Source: Acidovorax sp. Root219 (GTDB taxonomy: Bacteria > Pseudomonadota > Gammaproteobacteria > Burkholderiales > Burkholderiaceae_C). From it: a stretch of 52,429 nt of DNA. A program made the translations under genes and the position numbers. Under the pieces are notes generated by a model. It saw only the letters and a program-made list of their open reading frames with translations, was not told where the DNA came from and did no database searches. Shown in pieces: positions 26,229-33,421 of this stretch. Location: the NCBI RefSeq assembly GCF_001428665.1, contig NZ_LMIJ01000034.1, positions 1,759 to 54,187 on the forward strand, given 5' to 3'. The stretch's first letter is position 1, and the number at the start of each line of letters is the position of its first letter.

Positions 26229-26261
26229 GGGGGCTGTCGCGCACGAACGTCGGGGTCGGAC

Positions 26262-26717
26262 TCAGTCGTCTGCACGGTAAATGTCCAGGTCGAGTTCTAT
26301 GCCCCGCTCCCCTAACGCACGCAGCGATTGAGGAGACAGGCTCAGCCCTTCGTTTGAACTGTTCAAGAAAATTCCGCAGAACAGATCGAGTTGGTATCTG
26401 CTGTTGAGATGGGCCCAGATATGCAGGTCCGAGGTGAGCTGATCAAGGAGTTCAGCGATTTGGGCATTCAAGTCTTGCGGCTTGCTCTCGGTGGCATTCA
26501 GCCGCCAGCTACCGGTTCTGGCAACGCGAATCCTGCCGTTGCTACCCATGATTTGCTCGCCCATGCGGTAGGCCTGTGTCGGTAGGGAACGCAGTAACGC
26601 TGTTATCTCATCAGGATCAAGGTCGTCCCCGATGAATCGGAGCGTGGCAACAGAGCGATGAACGGGACCCATGTTGAGTGTGTAGACCTGGATGATTTGA
26701 CGGTACCTGCCGTTCAC
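26262..26717 (-). CDS. DUF4279-family protein
   Basis: A 151-residue protein fitting DUF4279: SVATLRFIGDDLDPDEITALL near the start, a central Gly/Trp strand (RVARTGSWRLNATES), LNAQIAELLDQLTSDLHIWAHL, and the terminal ELDLDIY motif. The role of the family is unknown; members often sit near SMI1/immunity-type genes. The frame opens with GTG at 26717 without a clear ribosome site; ATG at 26672, just before the domain, is an equally good start. It lies 45 bases downstream of the MFS gene on the same strand. Confidence 0.8.
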   Translation of the reverse strand: MNGRYRQIIQVYTLNMGPVHRSVATLRFIGDDLDPDEITALLRSLPTQAYRMGEQIMGSNGRIRVARTGSWRLNATESKPQDLNAQIAELLDQLTSDLHIWAHLNSRYQLDLFCGIFLNSSNEGLSLSPQSLRALGERGIELDLDIYRADD

Positions 26718-26762
26718 GGAGGTTTGGGCTGAGCAGTGGGCGCTATGGTACGGGCTGGCTGT

Positions 26763-27956
26763 TCAAGAGCCCCCAGCACCAGCCCGCCAGCGCACCGCCC
26801 CCCCCATCGCCAGCGCCGCCACCACCACGCACACCGCCGCCGCCGGCCAGCCATGGCGGTCCACCGCATTGCCGACAAGCAGCGGCCCGAGCGCCTGGCC
26901 CAGGTTGCTGCCCTGCATGAGCAGGCCCACGGCCAGCGCGGCGTGGGCGGGGGTCGCTGTGACCTGCGGCACCGACGACAGCAGGCTGGATGGCACCAGG
27001 CCGCCCATGGCCGAGAACACCAGGCACAGCGCAAAGGCGGCCCACGGGGGCAGCACCGGCACGAAGATGCCCAGGGCGCACAGCGCCATCGCGGCGGCGG
27101 CGGCCGTGCCCAGCATGGTGCGGCCCACCCGGGGCAGCAGCGCGCCTGCGGCCAGGTTGCCCGCGATGTTGGCGGCGCTGGCCAGGGCCGCGAGCAGGCC
27201 CACCGCGCCGGGGCCCACCTGCATGCGCTGCTGCAGCAGCACGGGCAGAAAGCTGAAGAGCGCGAAGAACATCAGGCTGTAGAGCAGAAAGGTGGTGGCC
27301 AGCGCCAGTGCGGGGCCGCGCCATACCTCGGCGATGCGCGCGGGCGGCGATGCGGCCGTGGCATGCGCGCCGGTGGCGCGGGGAACCGCCCACAGCACCA
27401 GCGCTGCAATGAGGCCCGAGGCCAGCGCTACGGCAACCCACAGACTGCGCCAGCCACCAAACCACGGCCCAGTGAGCATGGCCAGCGCGATGCCGGTGGG
27501 CATGAAGCAGCTCCACAGCGCCATGGCGCGGCTGCGGTCGGCGGCCTGCACCAGCCGCGCCAGCACGGTGGGCCCGCCCACGGTGATGAGCACAAAGCCC
27601 AGCCCCTCCACCCCGCGCGAGGCGAGCAGCGCCGCATAGCTGCCGGACAGTACGGCGAGCAGCGCGCCAAGCACCGTGGCCACCAGGCCCAGGGCCAGCA
27701 TGCGGCGGTCTCCCGCACGGGCGATGACAGAGCCCGCAGCCACGCCACCCAGCGCGCCAAGCACGGCGAAGGTGCCGCCCAGGGCGCCCAGCATGGCCAG
27801 GCTGAGCCCCAGGCCGGACTGCAGCTGCGGTGCCGCAATGGCCACCTTGCCCAGGTGGAAGGACGAGGCCACGCCGGCGGCCACCACCACGGCCACGGCG
27901 CGCCAGTCGGTGGGTGGCGGGGCGGGTAGTGGTCGTGCAATTTCGTTTGCGTGCAT
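26763..27956 (-). CDS. MFS transporter
   Basis: A 397-residue protein with about twelve hydrophobic segments in two halves and a central cytoplasmic loop (AVPRATGAHATAASPPARIAEVW). The first-half signature is GSVIARAGDRRMLALGL (loop 2-3, G-x-x-x-R-x-G-x-R) and the equivalent in half two is LLPRVGRTMLG. It resembles CynX/NimT- or AraJ-type small-molecule transporters, but substrate and direction cannot be read. ATG 27956 is preferred over the adjacent GTG. It is divergent from a LysR gene with 238 bases between, which probably controls it. Confidence 0.9.
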   Translation of the reverse strand: MHANEIARPLPAPPPTDWRAVAVVVAAGVASSFHLGKVAIAAPQLQSGLGLSLAMLGALGGTFAVLGALGGVAAGSVIARAGDRRMLALGLVATVLGALLAVLSGSYAALLASRGVEGLGFVLITVGGPTVLARLVQAADRSRAMALWSCFMPTGIALAMLTGPWFGGWRSLWVAVALASGLIAALVLWAVPRATGAHATAASPPARIAEVWRGPALALATTFLLYSLMFFALFSFLPVLLQQRMQVGPGAVGLLAALASAANIAGNLAAGALLPRVGRTMLGTAAAAAMALCALGIFVPVLPPWAAFALCLVFSAMGGLVPSSLLSSVPQVTATPAHAALAVGLLMQGSNLGQALGPLLVGNAVDRHGWPAAAVCVVVAALAMGGAVRWRAGAGGS

Positions 27957-28129
27957 CACGCCACCCCCTGCGCAAACCCGAGCGCCTCGGTGCCGCTACC
28001 CGGGCTGCGCATGCCTTGGGACGTGGGTGTGGTGTGACCGCAGGAGGGATAGGAGGGAACGAGAGCCTGGGTCATGGTGGCGCCAACGTCTTTCTGTGAT
28101 CGGGATGAGTCCAAGTATCGGCACATGGA

Positions 28130-28183
28130 TTGATCTACGGAAGCCATAAAATTCAGGCCATCTTGATCTATGAAACAGATCAA
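28130..28183. promoter_or_regulatory. Candidate LysR binding region (double TTGATCTA)
   Basis: TTGATCT (28163-28169) and AGATCAA (28177-28183) form a perfect 7-bp inverted repeat with 7 bases between, containing a T-N11-A LysR motif, 12 bases upstream of the LysR ATG. The left arm sequence TTGATCTA also occurs at 28130-28137, exactly 33 bases (about three helical turns) away on the same face. This fits a recognition site plus an activation site for the divergent MFS/LysR pair. Confidence 0.7.
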
Positions 28184-28194
28184 CAAGGCCCTTC

Positions 28195-29166
28195 ATGCTC
28201 GACGCCCTCACCCTCGATCAGATCCGCATGTTCGTCACTGTGGCCGAGGCCGGCAGCTTTCGCGCCGGGGCCGCGCGCCTGCTGCGCGCCCAGTCGGCCG
28301 TGAGCCATGCCATCGCCAACCTCGAGAACCAGCTGGGCGTGGCCGTGTTCGACCGCAGTGGCCACCGGCCCACGCTCACGGCGGCGGGCGCCGCCCTGCT
28401 GGAGGACGCGCGCGCCGTGCTGCTCAAGGTGGACTTCTTGCGGGCGCGTGCGCGCGGCCTGGGCGAGGGCGTGGAGACCGAGCTGGCCCTGATGGTGGAC
28501 ACGCTCTACCCGCTGCCCCTGGCGGCTGCAGCGCTGGGCGAGTTGCGCGCCGCACTGCCATCGGTGCGGTTGCGCCTGGCCACCGCACCGCTGGGCGGCA
28601 CGCTGCAGGCACTGCGCGACGAGGCCTGCGACCTGGCCATCATGGCGGGCGAGGATTTCCGCGACCCGCGCATCGAGACCGAGGCATTGCAGGCGGTGCC
28701 CATCGTGGCGGTGGCGGCCCGGGCACACCCCTTGGCCCAGCGCCGCACCAAGACCCTGGCGGGCGCGGACCTGGCCGACCACCTGCAGATCGTGCTGGAG
28801 GACCCGAGCGACCTGTCTGAAGGGCGCGACTTTGGCGTCCTCTCACCCCAGACCCTGCGCGTAGGCACCCAGGACGCCAAGCGCGCCCTGATATTGGCCG
28901 GCGTGGGCTGGGGCCGCCTGCCGCAATGGGCGGTGGAGCGCGAGCTGGCCGAAGGGCACCTGCTGCCCCTGCCCGCCACGGCCCTGGGCCCGCAGGGCGT
29001 GGCGCAGACGCAGACCTACCTGGCCTGGCGCACGGACCGGGCCTTGGGGGTTGCGGCGCTGGCGTTGCGGGAAGTGCTGCACCGGCTGGCGGCGGCTCCG
29101 GTTGCGCGAGTGCGAAGGCGAGTGCCGGGTGAGTCTCCGGTTGGTGCGGGTGCAAAGGCAGCCTGA
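28195..29166 (+). CDS. LysR-family transcriptional regulator
   Basis: A 323-residue LysR regulator. The helix-turn-helix covers about residues 5-64 (LDQIRMFVTVAEAGSFRAGA, then SAVSHAIANLENQLGVAVFDRS), followed by the linker helix and a substrate-binding domain (LALMVDTLYPLPLAAAALG onward). The last 25 residues are an Arg/Pro/Ala-rich tail beyond the usual domain end. It is divergent from the MFS gene, with a good LysR-type site beside its own start, so it probably controls both. The inducer is unknown. Confidence 0.93.
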   Translation: MLDALTLDQIRMFVTVAEAGSFRAGAARLLRAQSAVSHAIANLENQLGVAVFDRSGHRPTLTAAGAALLEDARAVLLKVDFLRARARGLGEGVETELALMVDTLYPLPLAAAALGELRAALPSVRLRLATAPLGGTLQALRDEACDLAIMAGEDFRDPRIETEALQAVPIVAVAARAHPLAQRRTKTLAGADLADHLQIVLEDPSDLSEGRDFGVLSPQTLRVGTQDAKRALILAGVGWGRLPQWAVERELAEGHLLPLPATALGPQGVAQTQTYLAWRTDRALGVAALALREVLHRLAAAPVARVRRRVPGESPVGAGAKAA

Positions 29167-29184
29167 GCGGGCTGCCGGCGCCAT

Positions 29185-30177
29185 TCAGGCCGGCACCTGC
29201 CGCCCGAACGCCCAGGCCTTGCACCGCTCGTAGAAGGGCTCGCCGCCCCAGGCCCGCCAGAAGGCGGCCTCCGGGCCGTTGGTGCCAGGGGCCCGGCCCA
29301 TGAGCTCGGTGGTGCGCTTCCTGTCCTGGGCCACGCAGGCCATGGCGGCGTGCTGGACCAGGTCGGTGCTGCTGGGGCGGTGGCTGACCAGGTCAGTGAG
29401 TGCTGTGTCCATGGTGTTCCAGTCGGTCACCCCGGGCTTGAAGGGTGCCAGCCGCAGGGCCGGCGCGTGGAAGAAGGCCGACAGGTAGATGACCGCGTGC
29501 ATGCCCTTGCCCCGGGTCTTGGCCGTGCGCTGCACGGCCATGTCCGCCAGCTCCCGCAACTGGGGCAGGGCGTCGGTGCTCTTGAGGTCGAGCGCGGTCA
29601 CCACTTCCTCGAAGAACATTTCCCCTGGCTCCGACATGGCGGGCAGGTGGGCCTTGACCAGGGCCACCGTCTGCGCGGGAGTGGCGCCGCCCATGGTCTT
29701 GAGGGCGATGTAGGTGGCGTTCCACATCGGGTCCTTGCGGCCTTGCTCCTTCACCTTGTCCAGCGCCTGGATGGCCTCTGATGTCTGGCGTTCCTGCGCA
29801 GCCCAGTCGCGGTTGGCGGGGGCATCGCGCACCGCCAGCCGGCCCAGGAAGATGGCAGCCGGCACGCTGGTGGGCGATGCCTGCACCCACTGCCTGGCCA
29901 CGTCCCAGGCGGCTGTGGCTTCGGGCGTGTTGCCGCCCACGCCGCCGCTGCGCGCCCGCAGGGCGCTGAAGAAGGACTCGGCACCATTGCGGCTGGAGTT
30001 GGTGGCGGGCTGCTCCGACGCTGCGGCGTACAGGCTCTCCACCTGGGAGAACGCCTGTCGTTCAAGCAGTTGGTAGGCGCCCATGTAGTCGCGAAAGGTC
30101 GGCTGGGCCAGTCCCGTGCCGGCCATGCCGAGATACAGGAGCAAGGCGGTGGCTACCGCCAGCGATGGGCGCCGCAT
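29185..30177 (-). CDS. Secreted protein of unknown function, paralogue B
   Basis: A 330-residue protein with a signal peptide (MRRPSLAVATALLLYLGMAGTGLAQP). The mature protein is helical, with Ala- and Trp-rich stretches like TPR/Sel1 scaffolds. It shares its C-terminal pattern with the gene just upstream: AAMACVAQDRKRTTELM and FYERCKAWAFGR against ARMACVAAQDKKTTAEVL and EYVRCKSWSQG, including both cysteines. Its ATG overlaps the upstream stop (TGATG), so translation is coupled. The two are ancient tandem duplicates, as the rest of the sequence has diverged. Confidence 0.85.
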   Translation of the reverse strand: MRRPSLAVATALLLYLGMAGTGLAQPTFRDYMGAYQLLERQAFSQVESLYAAASEQPATNSSRNGAESFFSALRARSGGVGGNTPEATAAWDVARQWVQASPTSVPAAIFLGRLAVRDAPANRDWAAQERQTSEAIQALDKVKEQGRKDPMWNATYIALKTMGGATPAQTVALVKAHLPAMSEPGEMFFEEVVTALDLKSTDALPQLRELADMAVQRTAKTRGKGMHAVIYLSAFFHAPALRLAPFKPGVTDWNTMDTALTDLVSHRPSSTDLVQHAAMACVAQDRKRTTELMGRAPGTNGPEAAFWRAWGGEPFYERCKAWAFGRQVPA

Positions 30178-31241
30178 CACGAGGCGTTGCCCTGCGACCA
30201 GCTCTTGCAGCGCACGTACTCGTTGCGGCCTTCCCAGGCGTCGGGCACCACGTCCTGGGCGATGCGCTGCAGCACCTCGGCCGTGGTCTTCTTGTCCTGG
30301 GCGGCCACGCAGGCCATGCGGGCGTACGAGTTGAGGTTGTAGTTGTCGGGGTAGCGCTTGACCAAGTCCTCGAAGCCTGCGCGGATGCGCGGCCAGTCCA
30401 CGTCGGGGCGGGCGAAGACCGCGGCGCCCTGGTGGTTCAGGCCGTAGTACACGTTCCAGTAGATGCGGGCGTAGAAAGTCTGGCCTTGTTCGGCCTTGGT
30501 GTTCTCCACCGCCTGCGCCGCCAGGTCGGCAATCGCCTTGTAGCTGCCGCCCCATTGCGGCAGCAGGCTTTGCGAGATGGTGAAGTAGACGTCGTGGTTG
30601 CGGGGGAAGGCAGCGATCGCGTCCTGGGCCAGCTTGGCATAGTCCTGGCGGCTGGCCTGGCCGTACTGCGCGTAGGTCAGCAACTCGGACCACCAGTTGG
30701 GGTCCTTGCGGCCGTATTCGGCACTCGCGAACAAGGTGCGCAAGGCCTGCTGGTTGAGCTCCTGGAATTTTTTCATGTCCTCGTCACGCACGGTGTTGGC
30801 GTAGCCGCCGCCGCGGTGCGCCCAGGCCTGCTTGCTGTAGGCGCTGGCCAGGGTCATCGCGGCCAGGGTGGACTGGGGGTTCTGCTTCAGCCAGGCCTGG
30901 GCCCGTTGCTGGTGCTCGACCCAGAAGGCGTCGTTCACGCGCGGGCAAGGCTCCTTGGCGCACGGGGGCGGGGGTGAAGCCCCGCCGAATCCGCTGGCGA
31001 TGGAGCGCACCATGCGGTTGGCGCGGTAGACGCCGGAGGGCATGCGGGCGTCCTCGCGCAGCGCCTTGGTGTACCAAGCGTCCAGCTTCGCGTACTCGCC
31101 CGACGAATAATTCTTGATGAACAGCACGGCGATTTCGCTGCGCTCCTCGGCATCGCCGGCATGGGCTGGGCCGGCGGGTGCAATGAACAATGGCAAAGCC
31201 AGGGCAACCGCGGCTGCCCAGCGCGTGGTGAGTTTCCTCAT
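30177..31241 (-). CDS. Secreted protein of unknown function, paralogue A
   Basis: A 354-residue protein with a signal peptide (MRKLTTRWAAAVALALPLFIAPAGPAHA). The mature part is helical: SEIAVLFIKNYSSGEYAKLDAWYTKALRED, then a Cys-containing insert PPPPCAKEPCPRVND, and TPR-like segments (YAKLAQDAIAAFPRNHDVYFTISQSLLPQWGG). Domains of this kind with tetratricopeptide-like repeats are often described only as hypothetical. It is the first gene of a coupled two-gene operon. Its ribosome site lies inside an inverted repeat in the leader. Confidence 0.87.
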   Translation of the reverse strand: MRKLTTRWAAAVALALPLFIAPAGPAHAGDAEERSEIAVLFIKNYSSGEYAKLDAWYTKALREDARMPSGVYRANRMVRSIASGFGGASPPPPCAKEPCPRVNDAFWVEHQQRAQAWLKQNPQSTLAAMTLASAYSKQAWAHRGGGYANTVRDEDMKKFQELNQQALRTLFASAEYGRKDPNWWSELLTYAQYGQASRQDYAKLAQDAIAAFPRNHDVYFTISQSLLPQWGGSYKAIADLAAQAVENTKAEQGQTFYARIYWNVYYGLNHQGAAVFARPDVDWPRIRAGFEDLVKRYPDNYNLNSYARMACVAAQDKKTTAEVLQRIAQDVVPDAWEGRNEYVRCKSWSQGNAS

Positions 31242-31247
31242 GATTCG

Positions 31248-31276
31248 ATTCCCTCTCTTTTTTGATGGGAGGGAAT
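31248..31276 (-). promoter_or_regulatory. Leader hairpin that can hide the ribosome binding site of the paralogue operon
   Basis: Read on the minus strand, ATTCCCTC (31276-31269) pairs perfectly with GAGGGAAT (31255-31248) across a 13-base loop holding an A run. The right arm contains the Shine-Dalgarno site (GAGAGGGA), about 7 bases before ATG 31241. Pairing would block ribosome entry, so the element could be a thermometer or a trans-acting RNA target. Confidence 0.6.
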
Positions 31277-31325
31277 TTACACCGCTTGTGTGGCGCGCAA
31301 ATGCAAGTGATTGTTCAGGGCCCGT

Positions 31326-31845
31326 TCACCGCAGCGCAAACCCCGCGCCCTTGAGCGCCTCCACCAGCCGGTGCCGGCCCTTGAGCGCATCGGCATTGGC
31401 CAGGCGCTGCAGCACCAGGTCGCCAGGGCCTGTTAACCCTGTTTTCAGGGATCGCTTTGCCTGGCCTGGGAGCCGTCTGCGGCGTTGCCCGCGCTTGCAA
31501 AGTGCACGCCTTGGCAAAGTCCGCAACGCCGTGATGCGCCCGCTGCCACCCGGCCCGAAGGGTGAGGGTCTGGCAGGGCCGCACTTGTCGTTGCCGTGCT
31601 CGCTGGGTATCCAACCCGGCTGCGCCTGGCGCCTAGATTGCGGCCCTGCCAGACCCTCACGCACAGCTGATTTCCCCGCTTCAGTGGACTCGGGTCTGCA
31701 CCGTGTCGGGCGGCAGGGCGTCGGGCAGAAAGTTGCGCACCGAGCGGTGCGACAGGATGTGCTCGACCACGGGGTGGCGGGGCACGGGCCAGGTGGCGGC
31801 CTGGGCGCCGTAGCGGGCCTGCAGGTAGGTGGGGGTGTAGGTCAT
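31326..31845 (-). pseudogene. Disrupted nitroreductase/NADPH-dependent oxidoreductase-like gene
   Basis: The 5' fragment (31845-31681) encodes YLQARYGAQAATWPVPRHPV and HILSHRSVRNFLPDALPPDT, a typical N-terminus of NfsA-like NADPH-dependent flavin oxidoreductases, and then stops after TVQTRVH. The 3' fragment (about 31430-31326) encodes LQRLANADALKGRHRLVEAL then KGAGFALR and a stop, which looks like the C-terminal tail of the same family. About 245 bases of palindrome-rich noncoding sequence separate them, so most of the enzyme is missing. Assignment of the 3' fragment is less certain than the 5' one. Confidence 0.6.
31562..31660. repeat. 22-bp perfect inverted repeat with 55-bp spacer
   Basis: Arms 31562-31583 and 31639-31660 are perfect reverse complements (GGGTCTGGCAGGGCCGCA core). 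A second inverted repeat, CGGCGTTGC (31480-31488) with GCAACGCCG (31523-31531), lies just left of it. Both are inside the segment that replaced the middle of the nitroreductase-like gene. Confidence 0.85.
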
Positions 31846-32034
31846 GGCGTGGCTGGTGGGCAGGGGTGAAACGTGGCGTGACACGTCACCGCCAAGGTAG
31901 CATTCCCCGCAGGGCCGCCAAGCGCGAAAACCGCATGTGTCTATGCGGTGTGGTGATATGGGGCACCGGCCCGCAGGCTCCCTGATCCAGTCCATAGGCG
32001 CAAAGCCTGCAGACTGGCAGGCGCCAGACTTCGT

Positions 32035-33240
32035 TCAGACGCTCACGACGCCGGGTATCTGCACATCGGTCGCCACATCGGCCCCGTAGTCGACGCCTTC
32101 GACCCCGAAACCGAACAGGCGCAGGAATTCCGATTGGTAGCCTGCGAAATCCGTGGTCTCGCGCAGGTTCTCCGTAGTCACCTGGTGCCAGGCCTGGCCG
32201 ACGGGGGCCTGGACTTTTTCTTCCAGCTCCTTCTCGTCGGCCCTGAGTCGGCCCTCTTCGTCCAGGTGGGGCGCCGCGCCATACAGGCTGTCGCGAAAAA
32301 GCCCGTCGACCTGTTCGATGCAGCCTTCGTGGGTGCCTTGCGCCTTCATGACCTTGAACAGCAGCGACAGGTACAGCGGCATCATGGGGATGGCGGAGCT
32401 CGCCTGGGTGACCACGGCCTTGAGCACCGATACGCGCGCATCGCCACCGTGGGCGGCCAGTTGGCTGCGGATGCCGATGACCCGGCGGTCCAGGTCTTTC
32501 TTGGCGGCGCCGATGGAGCCGTTCCAGTAGATGTCGCGGGTGATCTGCTCGCCCAGGTAGGTGAAGGCGGTCGTCTTGGCGCCGTCGGCCAGCACGCCGG
32601 CGGCCTGCAGGGCGTCGATCCACATCTGCCAGTCCTCACCGCCCATCACCGCCACGGTGTCGTCGATTTCTTTCTGTGTCGCAGGCTGCAGGGCGGTCTC
32701 CTTGATCACGGCGCTGTCGGTGTCGAGGCTGCGCACCTGGATGGCCTGGCCGATGGGCTTGAGGGTCGAGTTGAAGACTTCGCCGGTGCGGGGATGCTTG
32801 CGCCGGGGTGCGGCAAGGCTGTAGACGACCAGGTCGACCTGGCCCCAGTCGCGCCGGATGGTTTCGATGGTTTGCTGCTTGACCTCGTCGGAGAAGCCGT
32901 CGCCGTTGATGCTGGCCGCGTACAGGCCCTCGGCTGCCGCCTGCTGGTGGAAGGCGGCGGTGTTGTACCAGCCGGCGGAGCCTGGCTTGTCCGGCGTGCC
33001 GGGGCGTTCGAAGAAGACGCCGAGCGTGCCCGCGCCGCCCGCAAAGGCAGCGGTGATGCGGGCGGCCAGGCCGTAGCCGGTGGATGCGCCGATCACCAGC
33101 ACCCGCTTGGGTGCCCCGCCTGCACCGCCGAGGGGGCCGCGCGCCTTGACGTAATCGATCTGCTGGCGAACGTTGGCCGCGCAGCCCAGGGGGTGCGCCG
33201 TGACGCAGATGAAGCCGCGTATGCGGGGTTGAATGATCAT
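32035..33240 (-). CDS. fabV: Trans-2-enoyl-ACP/CoA reductase FabV
   Basis: A 401-residue enoyl reductase that performs the last step of fatty-acid elongation with NADH. Start MIIQPRIRGFICVTAHPLGC is canonical for FabV. The cofactor loop reads VLVIGASTGYGLAARI, and the active site has the FabV spacing Tyr-x8-Lys (Tyr238, Lys247) in RDIYWNGSIGAAKKDLD; FabI has a shorter spacing. FabV enzymes are naturally much less sensitive to triclosan than FabI. It is divergent from uvrC with 181 bases between. About 190 bases downstream (31846-32034) hold no recognisable gene. Confidence 0.97.
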   Translation of the reverse strand: MIIQPRIRGFICVTAHPLGCAANVRQQIDYVKARGPLGGAGGAPKRVLVIGASTGYGLAARITAAFAGGAGTLGVFFERPGTPDKPGSAGWYNTAAFHQQAAAEGLYAASINGDGFSDEVKQQTIETIRRDWGQVDLVVYSLAAPRRKHPRTGEVFNSTLKPIGQAIQVRSLDTDSAVIKETALQPATQKEIDDTVAVMGGEDWQMWIDALQAAGVLADGAKTTAFTYLGEQITRDIYWNGSIGAAKKDLDRRVIGIRSQLAAHGGDARVSVLKAVVTQASSAIPMMPLYLSLLFKVMKAQGTHEGCIEQVDGLFRDSLYGAAPHLDEEGRLRADEKELEEKVQAPVGQAWHQVTTENLRETTDFAGYQSEFLRLFGFGVEGVDYGADVATDVQIPGVVSV

Positions 33241-33311
33241 GAAAAATCCGGGGATAGAGTGCCAGTTGGCTTGAGAATACCGCACCCGTAACTGCGCCCA
33301 CGCGATGGCGC

Positions 33312-33344
33312 CTGCCCCTCACCTGCCCCTCACCTGCCCCTTAC
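33312..33344. repeat. 11-bp tandem repeat upstream of uvrC
   Basis: CTGCCCCTCAC occurs twice in a row (33312-33333) and a third time with one change (33334-33344), followed by another CTGCCC. It lies in the fabV/uvrC divergent gap and may vary in copy number. Confidence 0.85.
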
Positions 33345-33421
33345 CTGCCCGGCCCCTGCCCATCGGATGCCGGGCCGCGTGGTCTGTAAGCCCTGCCTGC
33401 GTTGCCGCGACAATAGCCCCC

